Source: an uncultured Bacteroidales bacterium
Lineage (GTDB): Bacteria; Bacteroidota; Bacteroidia; Bacteroidales; UBA11471
Reading direction: 5' to 3'
Length of the DNA: 56,054 nucleotides
Assembly (NCBI GenBank): GCA_947589325.1
Contig: CANQAM010000013.1
Coordinates: 1-56,054 of the forward strand
The notes beneath the pieces are model-generated. The model saw only the letters and a program-made list of their open reading frames with translations. It did not search any database and was not told the DNA's origin. The translations under genes were made by a program, and so were the position numbers. Below, one piece after another: positions 34,015 to 43,059 of the stretch; the first letter of the stretch is position 1, and every line of letters starts with the position of its first letter.

Positions 34015-34617
34015 ATGAACGGAATGGATTTTTATTTCGATTTGCAGGAAACGATTAGTGCGTTCGTCGTATTGTTTGCGGTGATAGATGTTACCGGTCT
34101 TCTGCCCGTGTTTATCGATTATCAGGATCGCGGCATGAAAATTTCGGCGCCGAAAGCCGCATTGTTTTCTTTGGCGACGTTTATTGCGTTTTTATTTGTC
34201 GGCGATTTTATTTTGCAGCTGTTCCAAGTCGATATTTCATCGTTTGCCGTAGCCGGTGCGCTGGTCATTTTCGTGATGGCTATCGAAATGATTTTCGGCA
34301 TACAGATTTTCCGGAATGACGGCCCCGAAGGTTCGGCGACGCTGGTACCCATCGTTTTCCCGTTGATTGCGGGGGCCGGGTCGTTCACGGCATTGCTTTC
34401 GCTGCGGGCGCTGTACAGCCTGCCGAATATCCTCATCGCTTTGGTGCTGAATATCATTATCGTCTATTTCGTGTTGCGTTATTCCTCCGTAGTGGAGCGC
34501 ATTTGCGGCAAGGCGTTCGTGTACGTGCTGCGTAAATTTTTCGGCATCATTCTGCTGGCGATTTCCGTGCGTATGTTCGTGAGCAACATCGCGGAATTGC
34601 TGCGGAAATTTCAATAA
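34015..34617 (+). CDS. MarC-family integral membrane protein
   Basis: This 200-residue inner-membrane protein has six predicted hydrophobic helices. Family-typical segments are AVIDVTGLLPVFIDY near the N-terminus, VAGALVIFVMAIEMIFG in the middle and VPIVFPLIAGAGSFTALLSL. MarC proteins have no firmly established transport substrate. The start at 34015 follows the -7 box. It is monocistronic, ended by the hairpin at 34641, and divergent from a Crp/Fnr regulator. Confidence 0.9.
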   Translation: MNGMDFYFDLQETISAFVVLFAVIDVTGLLPVFIDYQDRGMKISAPKAALFSLATFIAFLFVGDFILQLFQVDISSFAVAGALVIFVMAIEMIFGIQIFRNDGPEGSATLVPIVFPLIAGAGSFTALLSLRALYSLPNILIALVLNIIIVYFVLRYSSVVERICGKAFVYVLRKFFGIILLAISVRMFVSNIAELLRKFQ

Positions 34618-34640
34618 TGTGAAAATAAGCATATTATAAA

Positions 34641-34670
34641 CGCACGCAACTTGTTGCGTGTGTTTTGTTT
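34641..34670 (+). terminator. Terminator of marC
   Basis: CACGCAAC and GTTGCGTG form a compact stem around TT, followed by TGTTTTGTTTT. Confidence 0.75.
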
Positions 34671-34788
34671 TATAAATGGGGATATGGCTTTCGAAAAAAA
34701 TGTCCGGTGGCTGTTTTCTGGAAAAATGACGGAAAAAGACGACGTTTTTTGAAAAAACAAGGTTTTGTAAGAAATTTTTGCCGAAAAA

Positions 34789-34820
34789 TTTGGAATGTTA
34801 CAAGAAAATTTCTATATTCG
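34789..34820 (+). promoter_or_regulatory. Promoter of the glycogen operon
   Basis: -33 TTTG (34789-34792) and -7 TATATTCG (34813-34820, one mismatch) are 20 bases apart, 53 bases before the first ATG. Confidence 0.55.
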
Positions 34821-34873
34821 GCAATTAAAAAAATTAAGAAACGACAAAGACCTCAAAAAATATTGATAAAGAT

Positions 34874-36823
34874 ATGAGCTACTTGAAGTTTGATAAAGAT
34901 TTGATGATAAATCTCGAACAATCTCTGCCGAAAGAGATGTTGCGTACCAACAAGTCGGGTGCTTATCACTGTACGACGATTGTGGGGTGCAATACCCGTA
35001 AACAGCACGGCCTGTTGGTAATACCCATTCCCGAAATGGACGATGAAAATCATGTCTTGCTTTCGTCGCTCGACGAAACGGTGATACAGCATGGTGCGCC
35101 GTTTAATTTGGGGTTGCACAAATATCAAGGCGATTGTTTCAGCCCGAACGGACACAAGTACATTCGGGAGTTTACCTGCGAGTCGGTGCCGAAGTGTACC
35201 TATCGGGTGGGCGGTGTGATTCTGAGTAAGGAAAAAGTTTTCATTTCGCACGAAAACCGCATACTTATCCGCTATACTCTGCTCGATGCCCATTCCGAGA
35301 CGAAGCTGCAATTCCGCCCGTTCCTCGCTTTCCGCAACGCCAATTCCCTGTGCGTGGAAAACGGAAACCTCAACCGCCATTACGACGTAGTGGAAAACGG
35401 TATCAGCTGCTGTCTGTATGCCGGCTATCCGACGTTGTATATGCAGTTCAACAAGGCGGCAGAGTTCGTGTTCCAGCCCAACTGGTACAAGGGCATCGAA
35501 TATGTCAAAGACCAAGAGCGGGGATACGATTACAAGGAAGACCTCTACGTGCCGGGCTATTTCGAGGTGCCTATCAAGAAAGGCGAAAGCATTATTTTCT
35601 CGGCAGGCGTGAGCGAGGTGAAATCGCGCTCGCTGACGGCTCTTTACAATAAGGAGTTGAGCGTGCGCACCTACCGCACGAGCTTCTACAACTGCCTGAA
35701 AAACTCGGCGCAGCAATTCTACTACAAGCGCGGCAAGGACAATTATCTGTTGGCCGGTTATCCGTGGTTCGGCGTTCGTGCCCGCGATATGTTCATCGCC
35801 CTGCCGGGCTGTACGCTGGCGGTCGATGACGTGCCGATGTTCCACGAAATGATGGCTACGGCATCGAAAGCGCTGGAAAAATGGATTCTCAAAGGCGAAC
35901 GCGATGCGGTAATCAAGGAAATAGACAAGCCCGATGTGCTGCTGTGGGTCGTATGGGCATTGCAGCAGTACGCCAAGATGGTTTCGATAGAGGAGTGCCG
36001 CAAACGGTACGGCGAATTGATTTCGCTCATCATCGACAGCATCGTCAAATCGAAGATACCCAACCTGTTCCTGCACGACAATGGCTTGCTCTACACCAAC
36101 GGTCGCGAAACCGTCGTGTCGTGGATCGATGCCGAAAACTGGGAGAAACGCCCGATTATTCCGCGCAGCGGCTATTTGGTAGAGTTTAACGCTCTTTGGT
36201 ATAACGCGCTGCGCTTCGCCGTCGAACACGTGTTTATCACGCCCGAAACGGCTGCCATTGCCGACCGGCTGACGACGCTTGCCGATACGACTGCCGTCTC
36301 GTTCAAAGAGATGTTCCTCAACGACTACGGTTATCTGTTCGACTATGTCGATACGAATTATGCCGATTGGAGCGTCCGTCCGAATATGCTGTTCGCCCTT
36401 TCGCTCGATTATTCTCCGCTCGACAAGTCGGAGCGCAAAAAAGCGCTCGATGTCGTTACGCGCGAACTGCTTACTCCGAAAGGAATCCGCACCCTCAGCC
36501 CGAAAAGCCACGGCTATTCGCCGACGTATCTGGGCAACGAGGAGCAGCGGGCGTATGCCTATTATCAGGGTCCGGCGCGTCCGTGGCTCATGGGCGCCTA
36601 TGCCGATGCTTATCTACGGCTGTTCGGGCTCAGCGGCGTTTCGTTCCTCGAACGCATGCTCATCGGCTTCGAGGAGGAGATGTCGAACAACTGTATCGGC
36701 TCCATTTCGGAGCTGTTCGACGGCAACCCGCCTTTCACCGGTCGCGGCGCCATCAGCTTCGCGGCCAACGTGGGCGAGATATTGCGCGTTTTGAGTTTGT
36801 TGAAAAAATACGATCACATATAA
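34874..36823 (+). CDS. Glycogen debranching enzyme (amylo-alpha-1,6-glucosidase type)
   Basis: This 649-residue cytoplasmic enzyme has an N-terminal beta-sandwich (about 10-230: RTNKSGAYHCTTIVGCNTRKQHGLLV, FLAFRNANSLCVEN). The C-terminal (alpha/alpha)6 barrel (about 280-640) has AGYPWFGVRARDMFIALPGCTL, VSWIDAENWEKRPIIPRSGYLVEFNALWYNAL and GIRTLSPKSHGYSPTYLG. It should hydrolyse alpha-1,6 branch points of glycogen. The loop before RDMFIALPG reads GVRA where I would expect a GxWG-like form, so the acceptor site may differ. First gene of a three-gene operon. Confidence 0.88.
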   Translation: MSYLKFDKDLMINLEQSLPKEMLRTNKSGAYHCTTIVGCNTRKQHGLLVIPIPEMDDENHVLLSSLDETVIQHGAPFNLGLHKYQGDCFSPNGHKYIREFTCESVPKCTYRVGGVILSKEKVFISHENRILIRYTLLDAHSETKLQFRPFLAFRNANSLCVENGNLNRHYDVVENGISCCLYAGYPTLYMQFNKAAEFVFQPNWYKGIEYVKDQERGYDYKEDLYVPGYFEVPIKKGESIIFSAGVSEVKSRSLTALYNKELSVRTYRTSFYNCLKNSAQQFYYKRGKDNYLLAGYPWFGVRARDMFIALPGCTLAVDDVPMFHEMMATASKALEKWILKGERDAVIKEIDKPDVLLWVVWALQQYAKMVSIEECRKRYGELISLIIDSIVKSKIPNLFLHDNGLLYTNGRETVVSWIDAENWEKRPIIPRSGYLVEFNALWYNALRFAVEHVFITPETAAIADRLTTLADTTAVSFKEMFLNDYGYLFDYVDTNYADWSVRPNMLFALSLDYSPLDKSERKKALDVVTRELLTPKGIRTLSPKSHGYSPTYLGNEEQRAYAYYQGPARPWLMGAYADAYLRLFGLSGVSFLERMLIGFEEEMSNNCIGSISELFDGNPPFTGRGAISFAANVGEILRVLSLLKKYDHI

Positions 36824-36847
36824 TAAACCGATTTTAATCATATACAC

Positions 36848-38110
36848 ATGAAAGCACTCATGTTCGGGTGGGAGTTTCCCCCGCATATTCTCGGAGGCTT
36901 GGGAACGGCGAGCTACGGCCTGACGAAAGGCATGGCCGAGTGCGGCGATATGGATATAACTTTTGTCATTCCCAAACCCTTCGGAGATGAAGACAAAAGT
37001 TTCGCGCACATCATCGGCGCGGGCAATACGCCCGTCGTTTGGCGCGACGTGTCGTGGGATTATGTTTCCCAGCGGCTCGGCTATTGCATGGACCCGCAGG
37101 AATACTATAACCTGCGCGACCATATCTACGCCGATTTCAATTATATGCACACCAACGATTTGGGCTGTATCGAGTTCTCGGGACGCTATCCCGACAACCT
37201 GCTCGAAGAGATAAACAACTATTCGATTGTGGCAGGCGTGATAGCCCGCACCTACGACTGCGACGTCATTCACTCGCACGACTGGCTCACCTATCCTGCC
37301 GGCATTCACGCCAAGCAGGTAACGGGCAAGCCGCTCGTCATTCACGTGCACGCCACCGACTTCGACCGCAGCCGCGGCAATGTGAACCCGACGGTATTCG
37401 CCATCGAAAAAGACGGTATGAACTGGGCAGACCACATCATCACCGTCAGTAATCTGACGCGGCGCACCGTCATCGAGAAATACGGCATCGACCCGGCTAA
37501 GGTTACCACCGTACACAATGCCGTAGAGCCGCTCAGTCAGGAAATTCTGTCGATACAGATGCCGCGTAACCCGAAAGAAAAAGTGGTTACTTTCTTGGGG
37601 CGCATCACGATGCAGAAAGGTCCCGAATACTTTGTGGAGGCTGCGGCTCAGGTGCTGCGCAAGACCGACAACGTGCGCTTCGTCATGGCGGGCAGCGGCG
37701 ATATGATGGACAAGATGATACGCCTTGCGGCGCAGCGCAAAATTTCAGACCATTTCCATTTCACCGGATTCCTTCGCGGAAAGCAGGTCTATGAAATGCT
37801 GAAAGCCAGCGACGTGTATATCATGCCGTCGGTTTCCGAGCCGTTCGGCATTTCGCCCCTCGAAGCCATGCAGGTGGGCGTGCCCTCGATTATCTCCAAG
37901 CAGTCGGGCTGCGCCGAAATTCTCAACAACGTCATCAAAATCGACTATTGGGACATCGACGCCATGGCAGATGCCATTTATTCGATTATTACCTATCCCG
38001 CCATGTACGAACAGTTGAAAACCGAAGGCAAGCGGGAAGTCGATGAAATAAAATGGGTGTATGCCGGCAAAAAGGTCATCGACATTTACCGGAAAGTGAT
38101 GCAACGATAA
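36848..38110 (+). CDS. GT4-family glycosyltransferase, glycogen synthase-like
   Basis: This is a 420-residue GT-B enzyme. The N-terminal GWEFPPHILGGLGTASYGL is the nucleotide-sugar/acceptor loop of glycogen-synthase-like GT4 enzymes. HSHDWLTYPAGIHAK marks the linker, and SEPFGISPLEAMQVG is the E-x7-E motif that binds the donor. It starts 24 bases after the debranching enzyme. Together they point to intracellular alpha-glucan synthesis. The GDE-GT4-GH57 order is one I recall from Bacteroides genomes. Confidence 0.88.
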   Translation: MKALMFGWEFPPHILGGLGTASYGLTKGMAECGDMDITFVIPKPFGDEDKSFAHIIGAGNTPVVWRDVSWDYVSQRLGYCMDPQEYYNLRDHIYADFNYMHTNDLGCIEFSGRYPDNLLEEINNYSIVAGVIARTYDCDVIHSHDWLTYPAGIHAKQVTGKPLVIHVHATDFDRSRGNVNPTVFAIEKDGMNWADHIITVSNLTRRTVIEKYGIDPAKVTTVHNAVEPLSQEILSIQMPRNPKEKVVTFLGRITMQKGPEYFVEAAAQVLRKTDNVRFVMAGSGDMMDKMIRLAAQRKISDHFHFTGFLRGKQVYEMLKASDVYIMPSVSEPFGISPLEAMQVGVPSIISKQSGCAEILNNVIKIDYWDIDAMADAIYSIITYPAMYEQLKTEGKREVDEIKWVYAGKKVIDIYRKVMQR

Positions 38111-38143
38111 AAATTTATTCCTTGAAAAACAAATAACAAGTAT

Positions 38144-39586
38144 ATGAAAACCATCTGTTTCTACTTTCAGATTCATCAGCCGTTCCGCCTCAAACGCTAT
38201 CGTTTCTTCGATATAGGCAACGACCATTATTATTACGATGATTTCAACAACGACGAGATCATAACCCGTATTGCACAACGGTCATATCTCCCTGCCAATC
38301 AGACGTTGTTGGAGATGATAAAAAATTCCAACGGGAAATTCAAAGTGGCGTTCTCCATTTCGGGTGTCGCCCTCGAACAGTTGGAAATCTATGTGCCGGA
38401 GTTTATCGACTCGATGAAAGAGTTGGCAAAGACCGGCTGCGTGGAATTCCTTTCCGAAACGTATGCCCACTCGCTGGCATCGCTTCGCGACCCCGAAGAG
38501 TTTGCCTTGCAGGTGAAAGAGCATGACGACAAAATCGAACAGCTTTTCGGACAGCGTCCCAAAGTGTTCCGCAACACGGAGTTGATATACAACGACGAAA
38601 TCGCTTGTATGATCGCCGACATGGGTTTCAAAGGCTGCATCACCGAAGGCGCCAAGCACATTCTCGGGTGGAAGAGTCCGAACTACCTGTACAGCTCTGC
38701 CGCCGTGCCCAAACTCAAACTGCTGTTGAAAAACTACAAACTCAGCGACGACATTACTTTCCGCTTCTCCAATTACGAGTGGAGCGAATATCCCCTCACC
38801 GCCGACAAATTCATGGGCTGGATAAATTCCCTGTCGGAAACGGAGCAGGTGGTGAACCTCTTTATGACTTACGACACGCTCGGCGAATTGCAACCGCGCG
38901 AGAGCGGCATATTCGAGTTTATGAAAGCCCTGCCCTATTTTGCCGAACAAATGGGTATCACGTTCTCCACGCCGACAGAAATCATCACCAAACTCAAACC
39001 GGTGGATACGCTTTCGGTCATTCACCCCATTTCGTGGGCGGACGAGGAGCGCGACACCAGCGCATGGCTGGGTAACCTGTTGCAGAACGAGGCGTTCGAC
39101 AAACTCTATTCCGTTGCCGAACGGGTGCGCCTCTGCGACGACCGCCGTCTCAAACAGGACTGGCTCTACCTGCAAGCCAGCGACCACTTCTATTATATGT
39201 GCACCAAGTACCTCGCCGACGGCGCGATACACAGCCATTACAGCCCCTACGATTCCGCTTACGAGGCATTCACCAATTATATGAATGTGTTGAGCGACTT
39301 CATCGTGCGGGTGAAAGAGCAGTATCCCGATTCCATCGAAAACGAGGAATTGAACTCGCTGATTACCACGATACGAAATCAGGCATCGGAAATAGAGGTG
39401 CTGAAAAAATCGTTGAAAATAGCCAAAGAAGAGGTTGCGCAGAAAAAGTCGGGCGAAAAGAAAGCGCTGAAAGCAAAGGCAGCCAAACCGGCTGCCCCCA
39501 AAGCTGCCGCTAAACCCGCAGCCAAGCCGGCTGCCCCCAAAGCTGCAGCCAAGCCGAAACCGGCAAAAACCGCTCAAAAGAAATAA
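38144..39586 (+). CDS. GH57 family glycosidase with Lys/Ala/Pro-rich tail
   Basis: This is a 480-residue protein. Residues 1-400 form a GH57 barrel (MKTICFYFQIHQPFRLKRYRFF, FLSETYAHSLASL, FRNTELIYND with the likely nucleophile Glu, MTYDTLGE), a family of alpha-amylase-, amylopullulanase- and branching-type enzymes. A coiled coil follows at about 405-440 (NSLITTIRNQASEIEVLKKSLKIAKEEV, given in part). Residues 441-480 are a low-complexity basic tail made largely of two 13-residue repeats, AAKPAAPKAAAKP. It lies 33 bases after the GT4 gene. Its substrate is probably the alpha-glucan made by this operon; the tail's function is unknown. Confidence 0.88.
   Translation: MKTICFYFQIHQPFRLKRYRFFDIGNDHYYYDDFNNDEIITRIAQRSYLPANQTLLEMIKNSNGKFKVAFSISGVALEQLEIYVPEFIDSMKELAKTGCVEFLSETYAHSLASLRDPEEFALQVKEHDDKIEQLFGQRPKVFRNTELIYNDEIACMIADMGFKGCITEGAKHILGWKSPNYLYSSAAVPKLKLLLKNYKLSDDITFRFSNYEWSEYPLTADKFMGWINSLSETEQVVNLFMTYDTLGELQPRESGIFEFMKALPYFAEQMGITFSTPTEIITKLKPVDTLSVIHPISWADEERDTSAWLGNLLQNEAFDKLYSVAERVRLCDDRRLKQDWLYLQASDHFYYMCTKYLADGAIHSHYSPYDSAYEAFTNYMNVLSDFIVRVKEQYPDSIENEELNSLITTIRNQASEIEVLKKSLKIAKEEVAQKKSGEKKALKAKAAKPAAPKAAAKPAAKPAAPKAAAKPKPAKTAQKK
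39479..39556 (+). repeat. Two tandem 39-base repeats in the GH57 tail
   Basis: Units 39479-39517 and 39518-39556 differ by a few bases and each encode AAKPAAPKAAAKP (residues 446-458 and 459-471). The repeat keeps the reading frame, so copy number could vary between strains without breaking the gene. Confidence 0.8.
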
Positions 39587-39605
39587 TCCTTGTGAAATAG
39601 AAACG

Positions 39606-39636
39606 AAAAAGCGACGGACCCCTCCGCCGCTTTTTT
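39606..39636. terminator. Terminator of the glycogen operon
   Basis: AAAAGCGACGGA pairs with TCCGCCGCTTTT around CCCC (one mismatch), followed by TTTTTT. The A run on the other side may also end the converging helicase transcript. Confidence 0.75.
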
Positions 39637-39638
39637 AT

Positions 39639-42263
39639 TTAATCGGCGTTTAGCTTTCCCAAACGCATCACAATAGATGTTTGACTACGCCCCATTTTCG
39701 ATGCAATATATTTGATACTCTTGCCCTCTTTGTATAGTTGTAACAAGAATTTATCTTCATTGCGAGTCCATCGCTTATTGGCATTTTTGTGTTTTGCATA
39801 ACTTCCTTCCGACGTTTTTTCGGGGTGTAAAAACTCATCGACAAAGACAGACGGAAAACGGTTGTCGTAAAGCACTATTGTTTTTATCTTTGCTCTTGTG
39901 AGGGCAACATAAAACAATCTTCGTTCTTCTCCGTATGGGAACTGGTCGCTTTTAGTGAGTACGTAATTAAGTACAGGGTCGTCGCTTATAAGGGACGGAA
40001 AACCGTATATATCTTTATTGCATTGCAAAAGTATTACATAATCTGCTTCGAGACCTTTTGATTTGTGTACGGTCAAGAATTCTATTTTTCGTCCTCCTAT
40101 CATATAGTAGAATTTATCTCCCTCTTTAATGGATTGATACATAAAGGAGAGGTAATAATCGTCAAAAGAATAACGACCTAATAGAAATATGGATTTATTC
40201 GGTGGGATAGAAGATACTAATTCTCCTATTGTGTTGCAATAATCACTTCGGTCATAAGGATAAAACTCCAATTCGGTTTTCATCTCAGGACTAAAAGAGC
40301 GGATATTCTTTTGTATTTGGGCTTTATTGCGTTGGATAAAATGGGAAGATAGAGATACCAAAGGCTCTCCGAATCGGTATGTAGTTTCAATCTTATTTAT
40401 TTCTGTTGCACCGAAGTATTCGGGAAATTGATTAAAAAGAGACATATCGCTTCCGGAAAAGCGATATATGGATTGCCAATCATCGCCGACACAATATAAC
40501 TTTGCAGGAGGATTTCCTTCTCTCAATACTTTCAAAAAGTTGTAACGGTCAATCGATATATCTTGAAATTCATCTACAATGATATAGTCATACTCGACAG
40601 GGTGCGAAGTACGGCATATATCGGTGGCTTGAAGAATTGCATCGGTAAAATCTATTTGCTTATGTATCTTTAATGCTTGTATATAACAGTCATAAACGGG
40701 TTGAAAGATATTCATTATAATAAAAACACTTCGTTCATCATGAACAGTTTCTGCTTTTCTTAAAACTTCTATAACGGATTTGCAGCTTGATTTTATTAAT
40801 GTAACGAAAGTAGCTATAAGCCGAATAAATGCTTTTTCTTGTTTGCTGTCTTCGGGTAAAACCAAATCATATAATTCTTCATTTGTTTTTTCGTGAATAG
40901 GCACTCCTGCATTATCTAATAATTTTCGGAGTTTATCGCTTATATCGGAATCAGAACAGAGAAAATCGGCACTCGAAGTTACCAGAAGTTGGGTGCCAAA
41001 TTTTTTGTGAGCTACTTTCTTCCAAGTTATGCCATCATTATATTTTTGATTGGCTTCTTCGTATGTGATATTTTTATCCTTTGCAAACCATGCGGGAACG
41101 AGACCGTGCTCATCAACGCCGAAGTGTTCTAAGTAGATACGCTTTGTTTCTCCTTCCTGTTCAAAATATATTGAAAAATCGGGACGATATTGTGAATGCA
41201 TTTCATCAGCTAACGGATATTCGTATGGTTCTTCATATCTGAATTTTATCCCAAGTGATGATAATATGAAGCATATCTTATACTCTTGTTCGCTTCTCAC
41301 ATATATGGCTTTACCGTCCATATCGGGAAATAAGGCTTTTAGTTGTACGTTTTTTTGTTCCGACAACATTTCTCTTCTTTCATCTTTGCGTTGCTCCCAA
41401 TCGGTTTTGCTTGTTTGGTAATTCTTGAAATATTCTATAACGCTTTTTTTGAAAGCCGATTTTTTTAATAGATTGTGATAAATATCTATGAATAAAGCAT
41501 CTGTATTATCGCAAATAGATGGTTTGGTACCGGTTGCTTTTCCTATAATATCGATAGCTAATTTATGAAATGTATAACCTTTCAACCCCTCAGTCGCTAT
41601 TCTCTCTGTGAGTTCGGCTGCTGCTTTATTCGTGTAACTAATGAGTAAAATTCTATGAGGCGCAACACCTTTAATTTCTGTTAGATATTTGACTTTCCCG
41701 ACGATAGACGATGTTTTTCCGCTACCGGCACTGCTGACCACCAAGCAATTGTCTTCTTCTGAAATGATTGAACGTCTTTGTTGCTTGTCTAATGGATATT
41801 TTAGACAATGGTCGAAAAAGTCTTTATGCGTATCGAGCAAAAAGGTAATGACACTGTCATTATGCTGTTTTACAAGTCGATTGATAGTCTCAAAATCATT
41901 AATGAATTTGGATATGGTTTCAGAGGGTGTTATCTTAAAAGTTTCAAGTTTTTCAAAAAGAGAATATACCTCTTGAAAATATGGCGTATAGTGATTAATA
42001 AAATCCTTTTCTTGCGTTGCAGAGATTATCTTGCCGGAAAAATTGTTGTTTAGATCTGTTGAAATATCGATGAATCCTTTTTCATTAAGAGCAGACAATC
42101 TCTCTCTTGTTTGTTCGCAATTGGATTTATCGCTGTATGAAGGAATCCTTTTTATTTGTTCCGATAACTTGTTTGCCTTAACTTTAAGACGGTTTCGGAT
42201 TGTAGCTACAATTGCAATATAAATAGCAACAGCACATACAATTAAGGCAAGCAAAAGATTCAT
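39639..42263 (-). CDS. Membrane-anchored UvrD/Rep-like helicase with C-terminal HTH
   Basis: This 874-residue protein is unusual for a helicase in starting with a transmembrane segment (residues 2-22). A helical region to about 160 precedes the SF1A core: Q motif LDKQQRRSI, Walker A SSAGSGKTSS (Lys183), Ia YTNKAAAEL, II IIVDEFQDIS, III VGDDWQSIYRFSG, IV TYRFGEP, V TVHKSKGLEADYV, VI FYVALTRAK. An insert in domain 1B (about 350-390) carries YRPDFSIYFE...IYLEHFG, reminiscent of PD-(D/E)xK nucleases. The last about 45 residues (RWTRNEDKFLLQLYKEGKS...) look like a Myb/SANT or HTH DNA-binding domain. The region is AT-rich. A role in DNA repair or defence is possible. Confidence 0.85.
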   Translation of the reverse strand: MNLLLALIVCAVAIYIAIVATIRNRLKVKANKLSEQIKRIPSYSDKSNCEQTRERLSALNEKGFIDISTDLNNNFSGKIISATQEKDFINHYTPYFQEVYSLFEKLETFKITPSETISKFINDFETINRLVKQHNDSVITFLLDTHKDFFDHCLKYPLDKQQRRSIISEEDNCLVVSSAGSGKTSSIVGKVKYLTEIKGVAPHRILLISYTNKAAAELTERIATEGLKGYTFHKLAIDIIGKATGTKPSICDNTDALFIDIYHNLLKKSAFKKSVIEYFKNYQTSKTDWEQRKDERREMLSEQKNVQLKALFPDMDGKAIYVRSEQEYKICFILSSLGIKFRYEEPYEYPLADEMHSQYRPDFSIYFEQEGETKRIYLEHFGVDEHGLVPAWFAKDKNITYEEANQKYNDGITWKKVAHKKFGTQLLVTSSADFLCSDSDISDKLRKLLDNAGVPIHEKTNEELYDLVLPEDSKQEKAFIRLIATFVTLIKSSCKSVIEVLRKAETVHDERSVFIIMNIFQPVYDCYIQALKIHKQIDFTDAILQATDICRTSHPVEYDYIIVDEFQDISIDRYNFLKVLREGNPPAKLYCVGDDWQSIYRFSGSDMSLFNQFPEYFGATEINKIETTYRFGEPLVSLSSHFIQRNKAQIQKNIRSFSPEMKTELEFYPYDRSDYCNTIGELVSSIPPNKSIFLLGRYSFDDYYLSFMYQSIKEGDKFYYMIGGRKIEFLTVHKSKGLEADYVILLQCNKDIYGFPSLISDDPVLNYVLTKSDQFPYGEERRLFYVALTRAKIKTIVLYDNRFPSVFVDEFLHPEKTSEGSYAKHKNANKRWTRNEDKFLLQLYKEGKSIKYIASKMGRSQTSIVMRLGKLNAD

Positions 42264-42288
42264 ATATCAATTATTTACAATAAAATAA

Positions 42289-42876
42289 TTATAAATCATC
42301 TATTGCCGCTTCTTCAAAAGCCTTTGAATTGATTTTGTCCGAATACCATAATTTAACACGACAACCATCGAATACACCATAGTAGACATTTTCGATAGAT
42401 AGTGAAATATTGCCGTTTTCAATTTTGAATACAGAATAATATGTGCAGTTGTTATTTTTAACTTCACTCATTTTGATATCATCATCTTCGAAGAAATGAA
42501 CAAATTTTTCAACACACTTATCAGGCTTCCCATATTTCTTTGAAAGCATTGATTTTAATCTATTATAATCAAAATCTAAGCCTTTCCACGTGTTTTGTCT
42601 TGGAAAAAGGACTGTAATTTCGTGGACGAGATCACATTTTTGGAAAGTCATTACACCAATTATACAATCTTTATAGCCAGCAAATTCTCCACTCAAAATG
42701 GCAACGCCGTCTTTTGTGTCAATATGACTAAATCCTGCATTTTCCATTTTTGCAACATATTCATTGAGAGTCCCATCAATAGGTACACCTTTGAAAGTGA
42801 GATGTTCTGAATTGCTTTGTGCAAATGCAGTTAAAGCAATTACCATAAATGTAAATGTGGCAATAAGTTTTTTCAT
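42289..42876 (-). CDS. Exported protein, unknown function
   Basis: This 195-residue protein has a cleavable signal peptide (MKKLIATFTFMVIALTAFA, start at 42876; an ATG 27 bases further upstream overlaps the likely -7 region). The mature part (LTFKGVPIDGTLNEYVAKMENAGF, given only up to here) has a pattern seen in many Bacteroides exported hypothetical proteins, with two beta-rich halves. No motif for catalysis. It ends 25 bases before the helicase gene on the same strand, so the two may be cotranscribed, an odd pairing of an exported protein with a helicase. Confidence 0.6.
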   Translation of the reverse strand: MKKLIATFTFMVIALTAFAQSNSEHLTFKGVPIDGTLNEYVAKMENAGFSHIDTKDGVAILSGEFAGYKDCIIGVMTFQKCDLVHEITVLFPRQNTWKGLDFDYNRLKSMLSKKYGKPDKCVEKFVHFFEDDDIKMSEVKNNNCTYYSVFKIENGNISLSIENVYYGVFDGCRVKLWYSDKINSKAFEEAAIDDL

Positions 42877-42908
42877 AATCTCGTGTTTAATTATTTGATG
42901 CAAAGGTT

Positions 42909-43010
42909 TTATTTGTTCTCGAACAGGCTTGACAATGCTCGTCTAATGGCTTGGCGAATATCATCTGCTTCTGTTTCGCCGATTCTTTCGGCTACAAATG
43001 CATATTCCGA
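42909..43010 (-). pseudogene. Possible gene scrap (C-terminal remnant)
   Basis: A 33-codon frame without a start codon, preceded in frame by a stop, reads AFVAERIGETEADDIRQAIR and continues to SLFENK before a stop. It has the helical, charged look of a real protein C-terminus. A -7 box TATATTTG (43021-43014) sits just upstream but no usable ATG follows. It may be debris from a deleted gene; chance cannot be excluded. Confidence 0.3.
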
Positions 43011-43059
43011 TTACAAATATAGTGAAAAACGACTATCGCCGTTTATTCCCAATGGATTT

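Noticed and set aside
34853-36511. 552-codon minus-strand frame opposite the debranching enzyme
   Set aside because: Antisense of a clear GDE protein; no independent signals.
39479-39556. Tandem 39-base repeats considered as a CRISPR-like array
   Set aside because: Two adjoining in-frame units without spacers inside a coding sequence; they encode the GH57 tail.
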